Shown here: in pieces, positions 1-11,349 of the stretch
Position numbering within the stretch: the first letter of the stretch is position 1
How the letters are laid out: each line of letters begins with the position of its first letter
Source of the DNA: Orychophragmus violaceus
Taxonomy: Eukaryota; Streptophyta; Magnoliopsida; Brassicales; Brassicaceae
Length of the DNA: 64,000 nucleotides
NCBI GenBank assembly: GCA_030180135.1
Contig: CM058235.1
Location: forward strand, 16,950,720-17,014,719
Direction of reading: 5' to 3'
Position numbers and translations under genes: made by a program
The notes under the pieces: generated by a model
Told to the model about the DNA's origin: nothing
The model's input: only the letters and a program-made list of their open reading frames with translations
Databases searched by the model: none

Positions 1-732
1 GACAATGTTGACTCTCGTTAACTTGTTAATTGTTATGATTTTTTAGTTTATATACTTTAATTGATTTTGTTAAACTTTTAATGTGAGATTTTATATTTTT
101 ATTTTAGCATTGAGTTTATGATAGATTTACAACGAATCTTTGTTATTTTACTGTTAGTTTAAAATAATAAAATTATTAATTTACGACGAATTTTCGAAGA
201 ATCGTTGTAAAACTGTTGTAACATGAATTAACATAATATGAAGTAACATAAAATATGTTATTTTGATATTATTGCAACAAATTCTTTAATTTTCAGAAAA
301 TTAATATTTGTTGTTAATTTATAATGAAGTAAAAATGAATAAAAAATTGTCATTGCAACTAACTCATCAACCGTTAATGTTTAACATAGTTTTTATATAT
401 GGTCAATGCACATTTCGACCATTTAAAAAAAAATTTGGGTATAGAAATTCAAATATTTATGAGTGTATATATGAATTAGTACACTAAAAATGTGCACCTA
501 TGAATCTCAAAACAACATCGTATATTATGTGGCAGCTGACTCATTAACTGTTAAAATTTTAACGGAGTTGACTAACGGATTTTTGGTAAATGCATGTTTT
601 AGTCATAAAACAATTGTTTAGGTATGAAAATTAAAATATTTTTGAGTGTAGGTCTGAATTAGCACACCAAAATTGTGAATATATGAATTGGTATCGGTAA
701 TCATTGTTGAGGCACGAATTGGCCGTTTTCCC
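1..732. mobile_element. MULE-like element, right part (left part outside window)
   Basis: This stretch repeats 17070-17796, the right half of the complete element at 16431-17796. It ends in CCGTTTTCCC, the inverted form of that element's left tip GGGAAAACGG, and is followed by GAATTGTTGC, the same 10 bases that flank the complete copy. I see no coding sequence. The repeated CGACGAA-type motifs near 180-215 suggest a further old insertion inside it. The assignment rests on the terminal inverted repeat of the second copy, because the left end lies outside the window. Confidence 0.65.
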
Positions 733-1076
733 GAATTGTTGCTAAAACATGATTGTTAGGAAGTAATGATAAAATAAGACTTTGGGAGGTTTTATTCGGC
801 GAGAGTCATGTATTTAAAAAAAAAGAATATTGTGATACTGGTAGGAAGTAGTGTTAAAATAAGACTTTGGGAGGCTTTATTCCTTTGAGCTATTTCTATT
901 TGATTTCCATATGTATATAGATGAACAGATGTGCTGAGCATGCGTATGCAAATTAATATATAAAACGAGATTAGATTGCCCCTTTCTAGAGCGAAGCGAT
1001 AGGTTTACGTAAAACTAATATAAACATATTGATGATGTAAAGATATGTTACATCACTCCTATACATAACACGAATC
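733..1076 (+). promoter_or_regulatory. Upstream module of gene copy 1, with short tandem repeats
   Basis: The module contains two units of a degenerate repeat (core AAGTAGTGTTAAAATAAGAC followed by a TTTGGGAGG-TTTTATTC segment). Other copies carry three units. The repeats are followed by a conserved stretch running into the TATA box (GATGAACAGATGTGCTGAGC, then TATGCAAATTAATATATAAAACG). The same module precedes every copy of the gene, which suggests it belongs to the gene's own promoter. Regulatory function is inferred from position and conservation only. Confidence 0.5.
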
Positions 1077-1083
1077 TATATAA
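1077..1083 (+). promoter_or_regulatory. TATA box of gene copy 1
   Basis: TATATAA lies 83 bases before the ATG, in a context conserved in all four complete copies (CGAATCTATATAAGAAGAAG). This leaves room for a leader of about 50 bases. The equivalent boxes are at 23427, 45472 and 58849. Confidence 0.65.
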
Positions 1084-1165
1084 GAAGAAGGTTTCCCTCA
1101 TTATATCTCACCACAAAAATAAAAGATCTTGATCAAACTATATTTGAAATATTTCTATACTACAG

Positions 1166-1621
1166 ATGGGTCCACTTCTAGAGAGTGTTTACAATGTTTC
1201 TGGTAAGAGTGTACACTTAGACATTGGTCCTAAGTCGTTCGATATTGACAATGATGAGTCTCAAGCAATCAATTGTCCTCTTACTACGAATGGGTACTCG
1301 AAGATTTATAAAGCTCAAGAAGAGGATCAAGCATATCTGCTGAAGTATGTCCTTCCCAATATCAAGCTTAATGATCCTCTAGGGAAGACGAATGGTGTTC
1401 CTGATTCCGCAGTCCGTCTGGAAACTCCTAAAAGTTTTCGTATAAGCATGTTTCCAAATGAAATGCATATATCATGCGATGCTAAATTTTTAGGGATCTA
1501 TCAGCCAGATGGAAGTCCAATTTATTATAAATCCATTGTTGCAAGACACCTCCCGGCTGGAGGTATCAAAGTCACCGGAGGTGCGAATGCAGAAGAAGAG
1601 GATGAAGTTAAAGAAGCCTAA
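1166..1621 (+). CDS. Unrecognised 151-aa protein, tandem family copy 1
   Basis: A single uninterrupted 151-codon frame with plant promoter and 3' signals around it. I do not recognise the family and assign no function. The protein has no signal peptide or membrane segment, so it is probably soluble in cytosol or nucleus. Alternating hydrophobic residues (for example YNVSGKSVHLDI near residues 9-20, FRISMFPNEMHISCDAKFLG at 91-110) suggest a mostly beta fold. A glycine-rich turn, AGGIKVTGG (131-139), precedes an acidic tail (142-151, EEEDEVKEA). The start is the first ATG after the TATA box and is conserved in all complete copies. The protein is identical to the copy at 45561 and differs from 23516 only at residue 2 (Gly against Ala). 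Coding constraint is supported by the intact frame of the diverged copy at 58938, whose length difference is a multiple of three. Confidence 0.8.
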   Translation: MGPLLESVYNVSGKSVHLDIGPKSFDIDNDESQAINCPLTTNGYSKIYKAQEEDQAYLLKYVLPNIKLNDPLGKTNGVPDSAVRLETPKSFRISMFPNEMHISCDAKFLGIYQPDGSPIYYKSIVARHLPAGGIKVTGGANAEEEDEVKEA

Positions 1622-2212
1622 CACTGAGAACCAGCAAGACATGTCATTTGACTAAGTCTCCTTTTCGCTTTTATTTCAGTCTTTGCCAATAATATTGTGG
1701 ATTTATGCTCCTATCGTTTAGGGCACACCCACATTTCCTTTTTTTCTGCTTTCTGCTTCCAAGTTTGTAGGAGTTGAGACTCCATATGTAAATTAAATGT
1801 AAAACAATGAATAAAGGCATAATTTGTTTCCTTACTACATATAATTAAATATATGTTCTTTTCTTATATATTGTTTTGACTGAGACAACATTTATGGTGT
1901 TGTCGTTTCTTTTTTGGTTCCATGAAACTGTTTTCTCTTATAAAAAAAAGGCGATCAAACAATCAAATTAGTGTTTATGAGTCTATATCCTACTGTGATT
2001 AATGCTTCAGGATTAAAAGTAAGAATTTAAGCTAATTCAGAGACCTTTGAAGTTGCTTGTACAACAACAAACCACCCAAAAATTGATATAAACTATGAAT
2101 GTTCTTTTAATTGGATTGTTATGTAATGTCTTTGAAATTATGCTAGTTCATTCTCAAATAGGATGTAAATAACACATATTTGTATTGTCATTCATGTAAG
2201 TCAAAAGCTTTT
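1622..2212 (+). other. 3' UTR and conserved 3' flank of gene copy 1
   Basis: AATAAA at 1810-1815 is a likely polyadenylation signal. The whole stretch is repeated after 23971, 46016 and 59402, and as gene-less relics at 25793 and 62887. It ends where a truncated retroelement begins: intact flanks elsewhere read on from CAAAAGCTTTTTGAA (26277), while here TCAACTCGATCAAAG starts at 2213. Confidence 0.6.
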
Positions 2213-2436
2213 TCAACTCGATCAAAGACTCGACCGTACGCAAGCGCCAACTACTTGCCAAAAAAAACCCTGAGCACCGATCAAAACCTACGAAAAAGGG
2301 TAATGAGAAAATAAAAAGGAACGAGCAAAAGCATGTAACAAGTACTACCATGATAATGATTCCAACTCGTCATATACTGCTTCTCCGGGTCAGGAACCGA
2401 TGCCTTATTAACTCGCACATAGAAGTACTGATCCTG

Positions 2437-3324
2437 CTAGGCATCCGTTTTTGATGGCTTCTCGATAACGAGCTTGAGACCATATCGGGGTCTCATGTTA
2501 ACATAACGAGTCCCCGTAGTACCACTATTCACTGATATCGTCAAAATCTCTTCAAAAAATCGAAGGCTCATTTCGACGTTGCACCCCGCAGCCAGGACCA
2601 TAGCCCCGACCATGTTGTGAATCGCTACAGGACAAAGTTGCGGAAACCTCATGTGACTATCCTTGAACCATATATCGTATAGGCATATCCAGCCCTCCGG
2701 GCAATACCAAGGCCTTTCGTCCTCTTCGGGTAGACGAATTTCGAGCTTGGTAGCGCTAGCCTGAGCACAGATGCTCACAATCAACTTCAAGTCATCCTCG
2801 TCGCACGTCGTCTTAAGAACAACCCGATGAGCCTGGGGCTTCGTCGGTTTCTTTAACTTAGCCAGGATTTTCTGTGCCCTTTTCTTCCTCCGAGCAGACT
2901 TCCCGGACGTTGACAAAACCGTGGGAAGAGAGGCGAGCAAGGCATTGTCGTGGTCGTAGATCTCACTCTTCACAAGTACCAGCGCCTGCGAAACCATACC
3001 GTCCTCATAATATGAATCGACATCTACGAGAGAAGGAATCTGGATGCTCGGAAGACGTCCAGGATTGGCCGAAGAGCAAGCTCGGTCAATATCCCCCGTA
3101 TGCATCCCCGACTTCACCAAAAAACCATAATCTTCGCCTTGCGCACTCGGGGACCAACCAATTACTTTTGTTCGCTGAACAGACCTCACCAAGGAGTCAG
3201 TCAGTCCGACAGACGAAGTAGACTGAGCCGAGTTCCCCTTCGATAGCCTCACCGAGTATCGATCATCCTGCTCGTAAGTTGAACGGGAGTTTGAATCAAT
3301 CCTCATTGCGAAAATATACAACAA
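2437..3324 (-). CDS. Antisense ORF of Tat-like element, Transposase_28-like domain
   Basis: A 295-codon frame opposite to the flanking LTR. The N-terminal half is Ser-rich and polar. A basic segment (KSARRKKRAQKILAKLKKP, about 142-160) is followed by a conserved block with PWYCPEGWICLYDIWFKDSH near residue 205 and MSLRFFEEILTISVNSG near 252, resembling plant 'putative gypsy type transposon' proteins (Pfam Transposase_28). Other copies show about 20 more residues (LPRLLVAYCEK region) between FKDSH.RFP and QLCP, so this copy has an internal deletion. The frame ends at a TAG; the next in-frame codons still read as protein (QDQYFYVRVNKASVPDPERQ), so the stop is probably a mutation. Copies at 6.1 and 24.7 kb show an intron (donor CATG/GTAGTA, acceptor TTGCAG) and a further exon; here a deletion of about 180 bases near 2310 removed the acceptor. 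A likely antisense promoter lies near 3430 (ATAATAAATAC on the minus strand). Its function is not known to me. Confidence 0.5.
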   Translation of the reverse strand: MLYIFAMRIDSNSRSTYEQDDRYSVRLSKGNSAQSTSSVGLTDSLVRSVQRTKVIGWSPSAQGEDYGFLVKSGMHTGDIDRACSSANPGRLPSIQIPSLVDVDSYYEDGMVSQALVLVKSEIYDHDNALLASLPTVLSTSGKSARRKKRAQKILAKLKKPTKPQAHRVVLKTTCDEDDLKLIVSICAQASATKLEIRLPEEDERPWYCPEGWICLYDIWFKDSHMRFPQLCPVAIHNMVGAMVLAAGCNVEMSLRFFEEILTISVNSGTTGTRYVNMRPRYGLKLVIEKPSKTDA

Positions 3325-3716
3325 ACAAGAATCTAGATAGAGAAAGCAGAAATTCTAGAGAGAAAGGATAGCCAAGCACCTGCGGAAGGAGAGATATGAA
3401 GAATGGAGAGCAACGAGAGAAGTATTTATTATGGCGCATGAGTTTCTGAGGAAGGCGCCATCATTAAACCTAGACGACTCTTCAGCTTCTGGCGGTTTAT
3501 AGGCATTTCATCATTACACCTAGGCGGCCCTTCAACTTCTGGTGTTTTCTCCTAGAAGCATGTTCACCTTCCCAAGGATCGAAACAACAATCAGAAAATG
3601 AGCATCCCCAAGTAGAACCAACCAAAGAACCACCGAACAGGTATCAACCCAACTAAAACAATGGCAATCCGCCGATTTCAGCAAAACTAAAGATCGACAA
3701 ATTGGGAAGGGCTTAC

Positions 3717-4404
3717 TGTTATACATGGGTTTAACACCCATCTACTTAGTCCGGCCCATACCTGCTCTCTGAACTTTAATCGGCCCAACAAACAAAAACG
3801 GACCATGAACAAAAACACACAAAGCATGCTCGGATCAATTCACACTTTTCGCGTTCGGCTCGGCTTGTATCACACAAACTTTTTCAGCTCGGCTTAGCTC
3901 GCGACTTTTTCTCAGCTCGGCTTAACTAATAGAAAAAAACATGGTCGTCTTGGCCCAATTTTCACCTTAAGTGCGGCACATTCGTCACGAACTCGGCAAG
4001 GAGTCAACGGCCTCAACAAGAGGACAACCGTATTTACTATAAATAGACAACTCTACTGTTCATTAATGTATCTTTTTGGAATTTGTGCACTTCATTACTT
4101 TCTTTCTAGAAATTAAGCACATTTCGAATTGTAAGCAAGCTCGTCTCTTGACGACCTTGCACCATCATGTTCTTATGACGACCTAAGTCTGCTTCTTAAT
4201 AAAGATAAACCTTGACCCATAGATTTCACCTAACACGTTCATTCTAACCGGACAAGACGAGCATCCAAACCTTTGTGACGAACTCGGTTAACACAATCAC
4301 CGAATAAAAATTTAAACAACAACTCTCTCAATTTCAGTTCAAAAATTTGTACAGCAGACTGTTTAGTTTGGTTGGCTGCCCATTTGTTTAATCCATGTTT
4401 TACA
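3717..4404 (+). repeat. LTR of the truncated Tat-like element
   Basis: It begins TGTTATACATGGGTTTAAC and ends GTTTTACA (TG...CA), preceded by a purine tract (ATTGGGAAGGGC). TATAAATAG near 4038 and AATAAA near 4196 fit U3-R-U5 order on the + strand. Near-identical LTRs occur at 7766, 11763, 13558, 32042 and 36061. The right boundary was placed by comparison with the LTR at 18469, which ends similarly (CTTACA), and with the empty sequence at 54130. Confidence 0.55.
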
Positions 4405-4503
4405 GTGAAAGATTTCTTTGTGAAACTTCCTCAATTGGGAAGGTTTAACTTAGCACCTCCCGAGCGCAAGCTTCTTTCGCTAGAGATTTCGTTCGGGAAT
4501 TTT

Positions 4504-5916
4504 TTCCGAAATGGTAAATATCATTAATAATAATGAATGTTCCAGCATTACAATTTGAAACAAGTTGTAACACCTAAAATTTTGGTCCCATGGCAAAAAA
4601 GTTAAAAAAAAAAATGGAAGCAAAAACATTCACTATTCTGATACTTCTGCTTGGTAGCATTGGAGTCAAAATAGGGATAAGACGACTGGTACCCTGAAAC
4701 CCACATGGCTAAGCTCGCAACCAGAAAAGGATGACCTCGAGAAGAAAGAACACGCAAAAACCGTTTAGGAAGCTGATTCATCCGGCAACCCGGAGAAAGA
4801 GTCATTCCTCAACGATGGCAGAGAGGCCCGATCATCGAATGTCCTCCACATCATCGGATCGACGCTCACATACACACCTAGATCCGATTCCATCCAGGGA
4901 TTTCACAAACTCACGGAGCTTAATAGCGGTTGTTCGATCTACCAAGAACAAAACAATCCCCGTTGTCGGCTAGAAAAGAGACCACGCATCACCACTCCGG
5001 AGCCTTACTACCTCCTCCTAAACCTTAAAAACGAGACCGTACTAAACTCGAGACGCCTAAACCGAAACAACAGACATCCACAAGCTTCATAGGTAACAAG
5101 CCAAACCAAGTCAAACCTCAACATACAATCACCGTATTAATAGCATAAGGTTCAACAGAATTTATCTGACTAGCTAAACCGAGCAGACAGCTTAACCGCT
5201 TATTGGAAGCGCGGCAGTAACCCGGCAAGAGACCAACGGGGATGCATCTAATTCTCATCAAAGTTGAAGTCAGACACAACCGGAGGAGGACCGACTCGCC
5301 TCACGGATGAAGCGAAACATCGACTCCGGCCATCTAGAGAACACGCACGTAGGCGGATTCGCTAGAAACACAACCCGAGAAACTCACTGCCACACCGCAA
5401 CGAACGAAGACCTAGACGCCGGCGGATAACGAAAGCGAAGCCACCGTGGACGTCACACGCCGCCTAGTCAGCCGCAGCAGCTCGAATTTGGACCCGAAAC
5501 ACCCAACTTCTGTCGCGAAGAATCGGATCTAAGAAACCTCCGAAGAGTTTGACGGCGACTTAGGGAGCAAGCGTCCCACCGTCTTTAAGCAGGAATCGCC
5601 CGCGGAGAAGAAACGCCGTCGCAGCCCGAGTCCGACGAACCACCGCGATAAAAGTATTTCCGAGCATAACCAAATCTGAGAATGTAGACCTTGCCCTCGA
5701 CGACCGTGAGCTTCTCACCTTATGGACTTCTAGGATCGCACGGAGCAAGGGATGGCCCTCTCACGTCGCCGGAGGAAGCCGGACGCCGGAGAGGGCGGCA
5801 CGCGCGGACGGAGGCGGATCTGGACTCTGAAAGCTTGGGAGAGAATGTTGTACACGTGTGGTGTGACACGCGCTCTTAAGTGTGTCGTATAGCTTTGGAA
5901 AAAAAAATTAATTAGG
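4504..5916 (-). mobile_element. Non-LTR, Sadhu-like retroposon, copy 1
   Basis: The insertion is flanked on both sides by the 15-base duplication TTCGTTCGGGAATTT (4489-4503 and 5917-5931). The uninterrupted target is visible at 14290-14310. Long target duplications and the A-rich tip at its minus-strand 3' end point to LINE-type target-primed integration. No reverse transcriptase is present, so it is non-autonomous. The 5' part (5400-5830) is GC-rich. The name Sadhu-like is a guess from size, compositional layout and the family in which such elements occur. Confidence 0.55.
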
Positions 5917-6129
5917 TTCGTTCGGGAATTTAAACTCCAAGAAATATGCAATGTCTTTGAAATTATGCTAGTTCATTCTCAAATAGGATGCAAATAACAC
6001 ATATTTGTATTGTCATGCATGTAAGTCAAAATCTTTTTCAACTCGATCAAAGACTCGACAGTACGCAAGCGCCAACTACTTGCCACAAAAAACCCTCAAG
6101 ACCGATCAAAACCTAAGAATAAGGGTAAT

Positions 6130-7352
6130 GAGAAAATACTTGCATCGACCCGATCAAGAGATCTCCTCACTCGCTTGGCGTGGATATCAGGCCACTTCTG
6201 AATCCCGAATGCGACAAGCTTTTTAAGGTCCTCGTAAAATCCTTGCGGAGGTGGAACAGAAATAGGATGATGATTTGCAAGATTAAAAAACGAGTATGAG
6301 TTAGTCAATAAAAAAGAACAAGCAAAAGAATGTAACGAGTACTTCCATGATAATGATTCCGACTCGTCATATAATGCCTCTCCGGGTTGGGAACCGATTC
6401 CTTATTAACTCGCATATAAGAGTATTGATTCTGTTAGGCATCCGTTTTTGATGGCTTCTCAATAACGAGCTTGAGACCATATCAGGGTCTCATGTTAACA
6501 TAACGAGTCCCCGTAGTACCACTATTCACTGATATCGTCAAAATCTATTCAAAAAATCGAAGGCTCATTTCGACGTTGCACCCCGTAGCCAGGACCATAG
6601 CCCCGACCATGTTGTGAATCGCTGCAGGTCAAAGGTTGGATATTGCTATCCTCCTTTTTCACAATAGGCGACGAGCAACCTCGGCAGGGGAAACCTCAGT
6701 TGACTATCCTTGAACCATAAATCGTATAGGTATATCCAGCCCTCCGGACAATACCAAGGCCTTTCGTCCTCTTCGGGTAGACGAATTTCAAGCCTGGTAG
6801 CGCTAGCCCGAGCACTGTTGCTCACAATCAACTTCAAGTCATCTTCATCGCACGTCGTCTTAAGAACAACCCGAGGATCCTAGGGCTTCGTCGGTTTCTT
6901 TAACTTAGCCAGGATTTTCTGTGCCCTTTTCTTCCTCCGAGCAGACTTCCCGTACCTTGACCGAACCGGGGGAAGAGAGGCGAGCAAGGCATTGTCGTGG
7001 TCATAGATCTCACTCTTCACAAGGACAAGCGCCTGTGAAACCATACCGTCCTCATAATCCGAATCGACATTTACGAGAGAAGGAATCTGGATGCTCGGAA
7101 GACGACTAGGATTCGCCGAAGAGAAAGCTCGGTCAATATCCCCCGTATGCATCCCCGACCTCACCAAAAACCAGAAACTTCGCCTTGCGCACTTGAGGAC
7201 CAACCAATTACTTATGTTCGCTGAACAGACCTCCCCAAGGAGTCAGTCTGTCCGACAAACGAACTAGACTGAGCCGAGTTCCCCTTCGGTAGCCTCACCG
7301 AGTATCGATCATCATGCTCAGAAGTTGAATGGGAGTTCGAATCAACCCTCAT
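6130..7352 (-). pseudogene. Antisense Transposase_28-like ORF, broken copy
   Basis: The sequence parallels the intact frame at 2437-3324 but carries a stop after SVQRT, a frameshift before KCARRSFWFL, a stop after KKPTKP, and a frameshift after VAYCEKGG. It keeps the segment PLPRLLVAYCEK that is deleted from the 2437 copy. The second exon (QGFYEDLKKLV...ERVRRSLDR-like, about 6130-6265) and the intron boundaries before it are recognisable. Several independent lesions make it non-coding. Confidence 0.6.
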
Positions 7353-7765
7353 TGCGAAAATATACAACAAACAAGAATCTAGATAGAGAAAGCAGAATTC
7401 TAGGGAGAAGGGATAACCAAGCACCTGCGGAAGGAGAGAAATGAAGAACAGAGAGCACTGAAAGAAGTATTTATTATGGCGCATGAGTTTTTCGAGGAAG
7501 GTGCCATCATTAAACCTAGACGACTCTTCAGCTTATGGCGGTTTATAGGCATTTCATCATTACACCTAGGCGGCTCTTCGACTTCTGGTGTTTTCTCCTA
7601 GAAGCATGTTCACCTTTCCAAGGATCGAAACAACAATCAGAAAACGAGCATGCCCAAGTAAAACCGACCAAAGAACCACCGATCAGGTATCAACCTAACT
7701 AAAACTAAGGCAATCCGCCGATTTCAGCAAAACTAAAGATCAACAAATTGGGGGAGGGGGCTTAG

Positions 7766-8411
7766 TGTCATACCTGTGTTTAGCACCCATCTACTTAGTC
7801 CGGCCCATACCTTCTCTCTGGACTTTAATCGGCTCTAACAAAATGTGCCCATGAACAAAAACAGCTCACACAAAGCATGCTCGGATCAATTTACACTTGC
7901 CGCGTTCGGCTTGGCTCGGCTCACACTGAACTTTTCAGCTCGGCTTAGCTCGCGACCTTTGCTCAGCTCGGCTTACGGCTCATTCGTCACGAGCTCGACA
8001 AGGAGTCAACGGCCCGTACAAGAGGATGACTGTATTTACTATAAATAGACAACTCTACTGTTCATTAATGTAACTTTTTGGAATTTTTGCACTTCATTAC
8101 TTTCTCTCTCTAGAAATTAAGCACATCTCGAATTGTAAGCAAGCTCGTCTCTTGACGACCTTGCACCATCATGTTCTTCTGACGACCTAAGTCTGCTTCT
8201 TAGTAAACATAAACCTTGACCCATAGATTTCACCTAACAATTGTTCATTCTAACCTGACAAGACGAGCATCTAGACCTTTGTGACGAACTCGGTTAACAC
8301 AATCACCGAATAAAAAGTTACAAAAAAACTCTCTCAATTTCAGTTCAAAAATTTGTACAGCAGACTGTTTAGTTTGGTTGGCTGCCCATTTGGTTTACTC
8401 CATGTTTTACA
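7766..8411 (+). repeat. LTR of truncated Tat-like element, unit 2
   Basis: TGTCATACCTG...TTTTACA, directly after a TTGGGGGAGGGGGCTTAG polypurine tract. TATAAATAG lies near 8040. The ends were assigned by comparison with the other five LTR copies. Confidence 0.55.
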
Positions 8412-8511
8412 TATTGAAAGATTTCTTTGTGAAACTTCCTCAATTGGGAAGGTTTAACTTAGCACCTCCCGAGCACAAGCTTCTTTCGCTAGAGACTTCG
8501 TTCGGGAATTT

Positions 8512-9913
8512 TTTGCGAAATGGTAAATATCATTAATAATAATGAATGTTCCAGCATTACAATTCTAAACAAGTTGTGACACCTAAAATTTTGGTCCCAT
8601 GGCAAAAAAGTTTTAAAACATGGAAGCAAAAACATTCACTATTCTGATACCTCTGCTTGGTAGCATTGGAGTCAAAATAGTGATAAGACGACTGGTACCC
8701 TGAAACCCACATGGCTAAGCTCGCAACCAGAAAAGGATGACCTCCAGAAGACAGAACACGCAAAAACTGTTTAGGAAGCTGATTCATCCGGCAACCCAGA
8801 GAAAGAGTCATTCCTCAACGATAGCAAAGAGACCTGATCATCGACTGTCCTCCACACCATCGGATCGACGCTCACATACACACCTAGATCCGATTCCATT
8901 CTGGGATTTCACTAACTCACGGAGCTTAATAGCGGCTGTTCGATCTACCAAGAACAAAACACTCCCCGTTGTCGGCTAGAAAAGAAACCACGCATCACCA
9001 CTCCGGAGCCTTACTACCTCCTCCTAAACTATAAAAACGAGACTGTACTAAACCCGAGACGCCTAAACCGAAACACCAACCATCCACAAGCTTCATAGGT
9101 AACAAGCCAAACCAAGTCAAATCTCAACATACGAATCACCGTATTAATTGCATAAGGTTCAGCAGAATCTATCCGGCTAGCTAAACCGAGCAGACAGCTT
9201 AACCGCTTATTGGAAGCTCGGCAGTAACCCGGCAAGAGACCAACAGGGATGCATCTAATCCTCATCGAAGTTGAAGTCCGACACAACCGGAGGAAGACCG
9301 ACTCGCCTCACGGATGAAGCGAAACATCGACTCCGGCCATCTAGAGAACACGCACGCAGGCGGATTCGCTAGACACACAACCCGAGAAACTCACTGCCAC
9401 ACCGCCACGAACGAAGACCTAGACGCCGGAGGATAACGAAAGCGAAGCCACCGTGGACGTCACACGCCGCCTCGTCAGCCGCCGCAGCTCGGATTTGGAC
9501 CCGAAACACCCAACTTCTGTCGCGAAGACTCGGATCTAAGAAACCTCCGAAGAGTTTGACGGCGACTTACGGAGCAAGCGTCCCACCGTCTTTAATCAGG
9601 AATCGCCCGCGGATAAGAAACGCCGTCGCAGCCCGAGTCCGACGAACCACCGCGACAAAAGTATTTCAGAGCATAACCAAATCTGAGAATGTAGACCTTG
9701 CCCTCGACGACCGTGAGCTTCTCACCTTATGGACTTCTAGGATCGCACGGAGCAGGGGATGACCCTCTCACGTCGCCGGACGCCGGAGAGGGCGGCACGC
9801 GCGGACGGAGGCGGATCTGGACTCTGAAAGCTTGGGAGAGAATGTTGTACGCGTGTGGTGTGACACTCGCTCTTATGTGTGTCGTATAGCTTTGGGAAAA
9901 AAAATTAATTAGC
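8512..9913 (-). mobile_element. Sadhu-like retroposon, copy 2
   Basis: Same insertion as at 4504, with the same flanking duplication TTCGTTCGGGAATTT (8497-8511, 9914-9928). The shared insertion point shows that the retroposon entered before the tandem duplication. No intact coding frame is present. Confidence 0.55.
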
Positions 9914-10126
9914 TTCGTTCGGGAATTTAAACTCCAAGAAATATGCAATGTCTTTGAAATTATGCTAGTTCATTCTCAAATAGGATGTAAATAACACATA
10001 TTTGTATTGTCATGCATGTAAGTCAAAATCTTTTTCAACTCGATCAAAGACTCGACAGTACGCAAGCGCCAACTACTTGCCACAAAAAACCCTCAACACC
10101 GATCAAAACCTAAGAATAAGGGTAAT

Positions 10127-11349
10127 GAGAAAATACTTGCACCGACCCGATCAAGAGATCTCCTCACTCGCTTGGCGTGGATATCAGGCTACTTCTGAAT
10201 CCCGAATGCGACAAGCTTTTTAAGGTCCTCGTAAAATCCTTGCGGAGGTGGAACAGAAATAGGATGATGATTTGCAAGATTAAAAAACGAGTATATGTTA
10301 GTCAATAAAAAAGAACGAGCAAAAGAATGTAACGAGTACTACCATGATAATGATTCCGACTCGTCATATAATGCCTCTCCGGGTTGGGAACCGATTCCTT
10401 ATTAACTCGCACATAAGAGTATTGATTCTGTTAGGCATCCGTTTTTGATGGCTTCTCAATAACGAGCTTGAGACCATATCAGGGTCTCATGTTAACATAA
10501 CGAGTCCCCGTAGTACCACTATTCACTGATATCGTCAAAATCTATTCAAAAAATCGAAGGCTCATTTCGACGTTGCACCCCGTAGCCAGGACCATATCCC
10601 CGACCATGTTGTGAATCGCTGCAGGTCAAAGGTTGGATATTGCTATCCTCCTTTTTCACAATAGGCGACGCGCAACCTCGGCAGGGGAAACCTCAGTTGA
10701 CTATCCTTGAACCATAAATCGTATAGGTATATCCAGCCCTCCGGACAATACCAAGGCCTTTCGTCCTCTTCGGGTAGACGAATTTCAAGCCTGGTAGCGC
10801 TAGCCCGAGCACTGTTGCTCACAATCAACTTCAAGTCATCTTCATCGCACGTCGTCTTAAGAACAACCCGAGGATCCTAGGGCTTCGTCGGTTTCTTTAA
10901 CTTAGCCAGGATTTTCTGTGCCCTTTTCTTCCTCCGAGCAGACTTCCCGTACCTTGACCGAACCGGGGGAAGAGAGGCGAGCAAGGCATTGTCGTGGTCA
11001 TAGATCTCACTCTTCACGAGGATAAGCGCCTGCGAAACCATACCGTCCTCATAATCCGAATCGACATTTACGAGAGAAGGAATCTGGATGCTCGGAAGAC
11101 GACTAGGATTCGCCGAAGAGAAAGCTCGGTCAATATCCCCCGTATGCATCCCCGACCTCACCAAAAACCAGAAACTTCGCCTTGCGCACTTGAGGACCAA
11201 CCAATTACTTATGTTTGCTGAACAGACCTCACCAAGGAGTCAGTCTGTCCGACAAACGAACTAGACTGAGCCGAGTTCCCCTTCGGTAGCCTCACCGAGT
11301 ATCGATCATCATGCTCAGAAGTTGAATGGGAGTTTGAATCAACCCTCAT
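10127..11349 (-). pseudogene. Antisense Transposase_28-like ORF, broken copy in unit 3
   Basis: Shares every disabling lesion with the copy at 6130-7352 (stop after SVQQT, stop after KKPTKP, frameshift after VAYCEKGG), so the lesions preceded the tandem duplication. Confidence 0.6.

Larger units (their letters stand above)
2213..4404 (+). mobile_element. Truncated Ty3/gypsy element (Tat/Retand-like): 3' internal region plus 3' LTR
   Basis: Orientation comes from the 3' LTR (3717-4404), which follows a purine-rich tract and has a + strand TATAAATA near 4038 and an AATAAA near 4196. The internal part carries an antisense ORF (2437-3324), a layout known for the Tat/Retand lineage. No gag, protease, reverse transcriptase or integrase is present, so only the 3' end of the element survives. 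The left end abuts the 3' flank of gene copy 1; the right end is followed by sequence seen without the element at about 54130. The lineage assignment is inference. Confidence 0.5.
6038..8411 (+). mobile_element. Truncated Tat-like element, unit 2
   Basis: Same composition as the block at 2213 but with the region around the antisense intron retained. It consists of an internal 3' part, a clear polypurine tract (TTGGGGGAGGGGG at about 7748) and an LTR at 7766-8411. No gag-pol sequence is present. Confidence 0.5.
5947..9943. repeat. Tandem repeat unit (period 3,997 bases), second unit
   Basis: TGCAATGTCTTTGAAATTAT at 5947 recurs at 9944, and features between them recur at a constant offset (6034/10031, 6646/10643, 7212/11209, 8737/12733 within a few bases). 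Each unit consists of a gene 3'-flank remnant, an antisense ORF remnant, an LTR and a retroposon. The earlier block 2122-5946 is the same unit with a deletion of about 180 bases near 2310. Confidence 0.8.

Noticed and set aside
2874..3221. 115-codon + strand frame opposite the antisense ORF (and equivalents at 6921, 10994, 25370, 31196, 35290)
   Set aside because: They are shadows of the conserved minus-strand frame; they are Arg/Ser-rich and do not keep their length or start between copies.
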